DNA of 64,000 nucleotides, taken from positions 27,647-91,646 of the forward strand of contig JAEULK010000102.1 in assembly GCA_016793775.1 (NCBI GenBank), given 5' to 3'. The notes under the pieces are model-generated. The model saw only the letters and a program-made list of their open reading frames with translations, was not told the DNA's origin and did not search any database. Of this stretch, positions 60,050 to 64,000 are shown in pieces (positions within the stretch are counted from its first letter, which is position 1; each line of letters opens with the position of its first letter). The translations under genes and the position numbers were made by a program. This DNA is from Sphingopyxis sp. Its GTDB lineage: Bacteria; Pseudomonadota; Alphaproteobacteria; Sphingomonadales; Sphingomonadaceae.

Positions 60050-62404
60050 TCACTCGCCGCCGAAGCGGGTCGTCAGCTGCACGCCGATCACCCGCGGCTC
60101 GCCGGCGTAGAGGCTGTTGAAACCCAGGCTGTTGTCGAACTGCACCGCCGACACCGCGTAGCGCTTGTTGGTGAGGTTGGTCGCGAAGATCGCTACCTCG
60201 CTGCCGATGCTTTCGATGTCGAGCGACAGGCGCGCGCCGAGCAGGCCATAGGCGGGCTGGTTCAGGCTGTCGCGGTAGATGGCAGAACCGACGAGCTGGG
60301 TCTTGCTGCGCCAGGTCCAGTCGACCGCGAGCCGCAATTCGCCGAAATCGAGCGGCGCCGCGTACGTCGCGCCGAGGCGATAGCTGTATTTGGGGAATTG
60401 GAAGGGTTCGTTCGAGCGGTCGCCGGTGACGTCGGTGAAGTCGAGATATTTGGCGTCGTTCACGCCGACGCTGCCCGACAGGGTCAGGCCCTCGACCGGG
60501 ATCGCGGTGACTTCGAGTTCGCCGCCGCGGATGCGCGCGCGCGCCGCGTTGGTGACCAGGCTGACGATCGCGCCGCCGGGCGCGGCCTGGACGATGGTGC
60601 GCTGGATATCGCTGTAATTGGCCTGGAAGATCGCGGCGTTGATGCGCAGGCGGCGACCCAGCAGGTCGAGCTTGGTGCCGACTTCATAATCGGTGACGGT
60701 TTCGGGCGCGAAGGCCGCGAAGCTGTCGGCACTGCCGGTGCCGCGCAGATTCTGACCGCCACCCTTGAAGCTGCGCGCGGTGCGGGCATAGAAAAGCAGG
60801 CCGGTCCGCGGCGTCCAGTCGACGCTGGCGAGATAGGAATAATCCGAGAAACCGTCGCGGAACACCGCCTGGCAGGTGCCGCCGAGTTGCAGCGCGGGCG
60901 GGATGTTGCAGACCGCGCCGCCGGGGGTCGAGCGGTTGAACGAGCGCAATTGCTTGCTCTCCTCGGTCCAGCGCAGGCCGCCCGTGAAGCGCAAAGTGTC
61001 GGTGAGGTCGTAATTGAACTGGCCGAACACCGCCCAGCTGCTGTTCTTGACGAAGCCGTCGGTGAAATTGGGGTTGGCGGGGTTGATGGTGCCGAGCGCG
61101 ACGGCGCGCGAGGTGTCGCGGCCGGTCTCCTCGTTGAAATAGGCGCCGACGATCCAGTCGAGCCGTTCGCCGAAATTGCCCGCGAACTGGAATTCCTGGC
61201 TGAGATTCTTCGCGCGGCTGGCGAGGCTCGCCTCGAGCAGCGTATAGGGCGAGCTGTCGAGATCGACGTCGAGCCAGCGTTTGAGCCAGCGCGCGCCCGA
61301 GATCGAGCGGAAGGACAAATCTGGCGTCAGCTCGACCGCCAGGTTCGAGCTGACGCCATAGGTTCGGGCGTAAACGCCCTGGAGGCCGGTCGCATCATTG
61401 TCGTAAAAGCCGCGCCGGTCGACGAGGCTGGCGAACAGCGCCTGTGCCCGCGCCAGTGCGGCGCCGATCGCGGGGCCGTTGGCGACCGGATCGGCGAGCA
61501 GGGCGGGATTGAGGATGCCCTGGCGGATCGCGATGTCGACCAGCGCCGGGGCGGGGTTGGGGGTGCCGGGCAGCAGGCTGGGGAAGGGGCTGACGAAGGC
61601 GAGCTTGCTGACCGGGCCGTCGCCCTTGGTGCGCGTATAATCGGCCGAGATCGCCCAACTGACGCTGTCGTTGGGGGTGAACAGCGTATTGGCGCGGAAG
61701 GCGATCTGGTCGCGCCCGCCGATGCCGTTGCCGAGGCCGTTGACGCCCAGCGAACCATAATCGGTCCAGCGCCCGACGAAGCGCAGGCCGAGCGTGTCGG
61801 TGACGACGGGCAGGTTGAACACCGCGCCCACGGCGTAGCGGTCGTGCGTCGCGCCGCTCGCCTGCACATAGCCGCCGATCGCGGTCAGGTCGGGCTGGCG
61901 CGTGGTGATGTTGATCGCGCCGCCGGTGGTGTTCTTGCCGAACAGGGTGCCTTGGGGCCCGCGCAGCACCTCGACGCGCTCGGTGTCGAACAGCGCGCTT
62001 TCGAGGTTCGACGAACGGATATAGTTCACACCGTCAACATAGACGCCGATGGGCGACTCGATGGTCAGGATCGAATCCTGCTGCGACTGGCCGCGGATGG
62101 TGAGCAGCACGCCGGTGGGGTCGGCGCTCGACGTCTGGACGAAGAAATTGGGGGTCTGTTTGGCGATGTCGGCGATGCCCACGACATTGGCGTCGGCGAG
62201 TTGCTGGGCGCCGAAGGCGGTGATCGCGATGGGAATGGTCTGCGCGGCCTCGCTGGTGCGGCGCGCGGTGACGACGATATCCTCGATGCCGCCCTGCGCG
62301 GTGTCGGCTTCTGTCGGGGCGGGGGCAGGGGTTTCCTGCGCGGCGGCGGTGGTTGTGGTCGCCAGGCCGGCGGCGGTCAGCAGCAGATATAGTCTGGTCT
62401 TCAT
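60050..62404 (-). CDS. TonB-dependent outer-membrane receptor
   Basis: A 784-residue receptor. A signal peptide (about 1-24, ending TAAAQ) is followed by GIEDIVVTARRTSEAAQTIP for the TonB-interacting and plug start, VEVLRGPQGTLFGKNTTGGA for the plug, and a barrel ending GVQLTTRFGGE. Its plug start is similar to the receptor at 1159, so both belong to the large sphingomonad receptor group. The start MKTRLYLLLTAAG has GGGAGAG upstream. It is divergent from a TetR gene, with a palindrome between them, and is probably induced by its own substrate, which is unknown. Confidence 0.95.
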   Translation of the reverse strand: MKTRLYLLLTAAGLATTTTAAAQETPAPAPTEADTAQGGIEDIVVTARRTSEAAQTIPIAITAFGAQQLADANVVGIADIAKQTPNFFVQTSSADPTGVLLTIRGQSQQDSILTIESPIGVYVDGVNYIRSSNLESALFDTERVEVLRGPQGTLFGKNTTGGAINITTRQPDLTAIGGYVQASGATHDRYAVGAVFNLPVVTDTLGLRFVGRWTDYGSLGVNGLGNGIGGRDQIAFRANTLFTPNDSVSWAISADYTRTKGDGPVSKLAFVSPFPSLLPGTPNPAPALVDIAIRQGILNPALLADPVANGPAIGAALARAQALFASLVDRRGFYDNDATGLQGVYARTYGVSSNLAVELTPDLSFRSISGARWLKRWLDVDLDSSPYTLLEASLASRAKNLSQEFQFAGNFGERLDWIVGAYFNEETGRDTSRAVALGTINPANPNFTDGFVKNSSWAVFGQFNYDLTDTLRFTGGLRWTEESKQLRSFNRSTPGGAVCNIPPALQLGGTCQAVFRDGFSDYSYLASVDWTPRTGLLFYARTARSFKGGGQNLRGTGSADSFAAFAPETVTDYEVGTKLDLLGRRLRINAAIFQANYSDIQRTIVQAAPGGAIVSLVTNAARARIRGGELEVTAIPVEGLTLSGSVGVNDAKYLDFTDVTGDRSNEPFQFPKYSYRLGATYAAPLDFGELRLAVDWTWRSKTQLVGSAIYRDSLNQPAYGLLGARLSLDIESIGSEVAIFATNLTNKRYAVSAVQFDNSLGFNSLYAGEPRVIGVQLTTRFGGE

Positions 62405-62475
62405 TTCTCTCTCCCTCAGCCGCGCGCCGCCGGCTCGGGCCGGGCTCTGGTTCGCGAGACATTGAGGGCGACTTA

Positions 62476-62490
62476 TCACACTAAGTGAGA
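62476..62490. promoter_or_regulatory. Palindromic operator between TonB receptor and TetR genes
   Basis: Reads TCACACTAAGTGAGA: TC-w-CACT-A-AGTG-w-GA, near-perfect over 15 bases. It sits 72 bases before the receptor start and about 67 before the TetR start. Probable TetR binding site. Confidence 0.55.
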
Positions 62491-62556
62491 CAAGCGCAAG
62501 CATTTGCCTCACAGGATGCGATATGATAGCCGGGCCGTCTCGGCAGGGAGGCATAT

Positions 62557-63228
62557 ATCGCCACAATCGCTCCTATTCCGCGGCCCGCGGGCGGCGACGC
62601 GGCCAAGGCGGCGGTACTCGACGCGACGATCGACGTCGTGACGCGGGTCGGTTTCCACGACACCACGATCGACCATGTGGTGCGCGAGTCGGGGGTGTCG
62701 CGCGCGACGCTCTATCGCTGGTTCGGCAATCGCGACGGGCTGATGCTGGCGCTGCTCCGGCATATGGCGGGGCCTTATCTGGAGCGCAGCGGCAAGATCG
62801 CGGTCGGGCTGGGGCCGATCGAGGACCGGCTGGAACAGGTGATCGCGGGCGGGATCGAGAGCATCTGCAACACGCCGTGGATCCACAAGGTCGCCAAGGA
62901 TGGGCTGCTCCACGACGATTTCTCGATCTTCCTCGCCGCGCACAAGTCGATCACCGGGGCGGTGGTGGGCCGGATGCTGGAGGGCGCGATGGCCTCGGGC
63001 GAATGGACGCCGCCCGACGACCTCGACCGGCTGACCGAATGGCTGCTGCATCAGATGCTGGTGCTGGGCGGCGAGGATTATGACGACCCGCTGGAAATCC
63101 GGCGCCGCGTCGCCATCTATGTGATGCCGGTGCTGGGCCTGCCCGGCATGGGTGGCGGCGGCGGGCCGGGCGATGTCGCGGCGCGGCTGGAGCGGATCGA
63201 ACGCAAGATCGATGGGCTGGGAGGCTGA
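62557..63228 (+). CDS. TetR/AcrR family regulator with no standard start codon in place
   Basis: The HTH (AAVLDATIDVVTRVGFHDTT, then IDHVVRESGVSRATLYRWFG) and a Gly-rich C-terminal tail are clear. The first standard in-frame start, GTG at 62638, would cut away the first HTH helix, which a functional TetR needs. Upstream in frame back to a stop at 62527 there is no ATG, GTG or TTG. An ATC at 62557, five bases behind AGGGAGG, is the best placed candidate and is used here as the start. A frameshift relative to the ATG at 62523 is the other explanation. It is divergent from the TonB receptor it probably controls. Confidence 0.75.
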   Translation: MATIAPIPRPAGGDAAKAAVLDATIDVVTRVGFHDTTIDHVVRESGVSRATLYRWFGNRDGLMLALLRHMAGPYLERSGKIAVGLGPIEDRLEQVIAGGIESICNTPWIHKVAKDGLLHDDFSIFLAAHKSITGAVVGRMLEGAMASGEWTPPDDLDRLTEWLLHQMLVLGGEDYDDPLEIRRRVAIYVMPVLGLPGMGGGGGPGDVAARLERIERKIDGLGG

Positions 63229-63247
63229 GATTTCGGCGGGGGCCGCG

Positions 63248-63276
63248 TTGACAAAAGTGGAGGCGAAACCTATATC
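63248..63276 (+). promoter_or_regulatory. Strong housekeeping promoter for rpoB
   Basis: TTGACA and TATATC with an exact 17-base spacer, about 180 bases before the rpoB ATG. This gives rpoBC its own promoter, independent of rplJL. Confidence 0.7.
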
Positions 63277-63454
63277 GCCGTCACACCCCATCGTTCGAGA
63301 TAGAGCCTGACTTTGCGCATCGGGCTGTACGGATAGGTCGGCGGGGATTTCGACAGGCGTTGGAAAGCTGCGGTAAACCGGCAACGGTTGCCTGCGGCTT
63401 TTTTCGCGTCGATGCGCTCGCGAGACGGTTTTTTACAAGGCGAGACAATCACTT

Positions 63455-64000
63455 ATGGCGACCAAGGCGAAGTCGGTGGGCAAGGCCCTCGAAGCAACCG
63501 CGACCAAGCGAATCCGCAAGCTGTTCGGTAATATCCACGAAGCGGTGGAAATGCCCAACCTCATCGAGGTGCAGCGCGAATCCTATGAACAATTCCTGCG
63601 GTCGGATCCGTCCGTGGGTTATGTCTCGGGCCTCGAAAAGACGCTGCGCAGCGTTTTCCCGATCCGCGATTTCGCCGGTACCGCCGAGCTCGACTTCGTC
63701 CATTACGAACTCGAAGCGCCGAAATACGACGTCGACGAATGCCGCCAGCGCGGCATCACCTATGCGGCGCCGATGAAGGTCACGCTGCGCCTGATCGTCT
63801 TCGAGGTCGACAGCGAAACCGACACCCGCTCGGTCCTCGATATCAAGGAGCAGGACGTCTACATGGGCGACATGCCGCTCATGACCGAGAACGGCACCTT
63901 CTTCGTCAACGGCACCGAGCGCGTCATCGTGTCGCAGATGCACCGTTCGCCGGGTGTGCTGTTCGACCATGACCGCGGCAAGACCCACTCGTCGGGCAAG
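63455..64000 (+). CDS. rpoB: DNA-directed RNA polymerase subunit beta (5' part)
   Basis: The first 182 codons of RpoB; the gene continues past the window. Recognised by [30 protein letters not shown] and the late [20 protein letters not shown]. The start [10 protein letters not shown] is conserved in alphaproteobacteria. In most bacteria rpoB follows rplL directly; here about 13 kb separates them, and a separate TTGACA-17-TATATC promoter sits upstream. Confidence 0.98.
   Translation, partial: MATKAKSVGKALEATATKRIRKLFGNIHEAVEMPNLIEVQRESYEQFLRSDPSVGYVSGLEKTLRSVFPIRDFAGTAELDFVHYELEAPKYDVDECRQRGITYAAPMKVTLRLIVFEVDSETDTRSVLDIKEQDVYMGDMPLMTENGTFFVNGTERVIVSQMHRSPGVLFDHDRGKTHSSGK

Noticed and set aside
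60398-62392. A 664-codon open frame on the plus strand
   Set aside because: Antisense shadow of the second TonB receptor.
63350-63420. Possible attenuator in the rpoB leader (GGCAACGGTTGCC followed by GCGGCTTTTTT)
   Set aside because: The palindrome leaves too small a loop, and the outer CTGCGG segments are direct rather than inverted repeats, so no convincing terminator fold forms.

Overview
The window is high-GC alphaproteobacterial chromosome, most likely from a sphingomonad (Sphingopyxis/Sphingomonas-like). The evidence is the sequence character of SecE, NusG, L11, L1, L10, L7/L12 and the RpoB N-terminus, the two large TonB-dependent receptors, and hairpin repeats of a kind that look familiar from sphingomonads. 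I see no integrase, transposase, tRNA, rRNA or CRISPR array. This placement was read by eye and not tested by search.

Positions 1-35.8 kb form a dense catabolic island. It holds an outer-membrane receptor, two AMP-forming acyl-CoA ligases, a single and a tandem CaiB-type CoA-transferase, and a Rieske oxygenase. It also holds a P450 with its [2Fe-2S] ferredoxin, two paralogous molybdopterin oxidoreductases, and two adjacent acyl-CoA dehydrogenase pairs. Three crotonases, a GMC oxidoreductase, an aldehyde dehydrogenase, two SDRs and a thiolase-like/DUF35 pair complete it. This is the logic of CoA-dependent side-chain or ring degradation of a hydrophobic, steroid- or terpenoid-like compound; the substrate cannot be read from sequence. 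Four TetR regulators lie inside the island. Two families of near-palindromic sites recur at its promoters: family A around TTAATCGAnnnATTAA and family B around CTACAnnnTrTArAT. This suggests two interleaved regulons.

Positions 35.9-39.0 kb hold a phosphoesterase/phospholipase C-like enzyme and a GPH-type transporter. From 39.1 kb the transcription/translation cluster begins, but it is broken up. secE-nusG is followed by a tesB thioesterase and then rplK-rplA with a terminator. About 7 kb of other genes follow (ccmBA, a zincin, pterin dehydratase, an amino-acid permease, a zinc-ribbon protein, an XRE/DUF2975 pair, DUF2218 with a YqjI-like PadR regulator). Then comes rplJ-rplL with a strong terminator.

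A further 13 kb separates rplL from rpoB, which runs off the end of the window. It contains a signal-peptide-bearing single-pass membrane protein and a divergent PLP-enzyme / ATP-grasp / nucleotidyltransferase trio. It also contains a carotenoid-oxygenase-family enzyme with its own TetR, a MASE1-PAS-GGDEF diguanylate cyclase, an EamA transporter, and a second TonB receptor divergent from a TetR gene that lacks a standard start codon.
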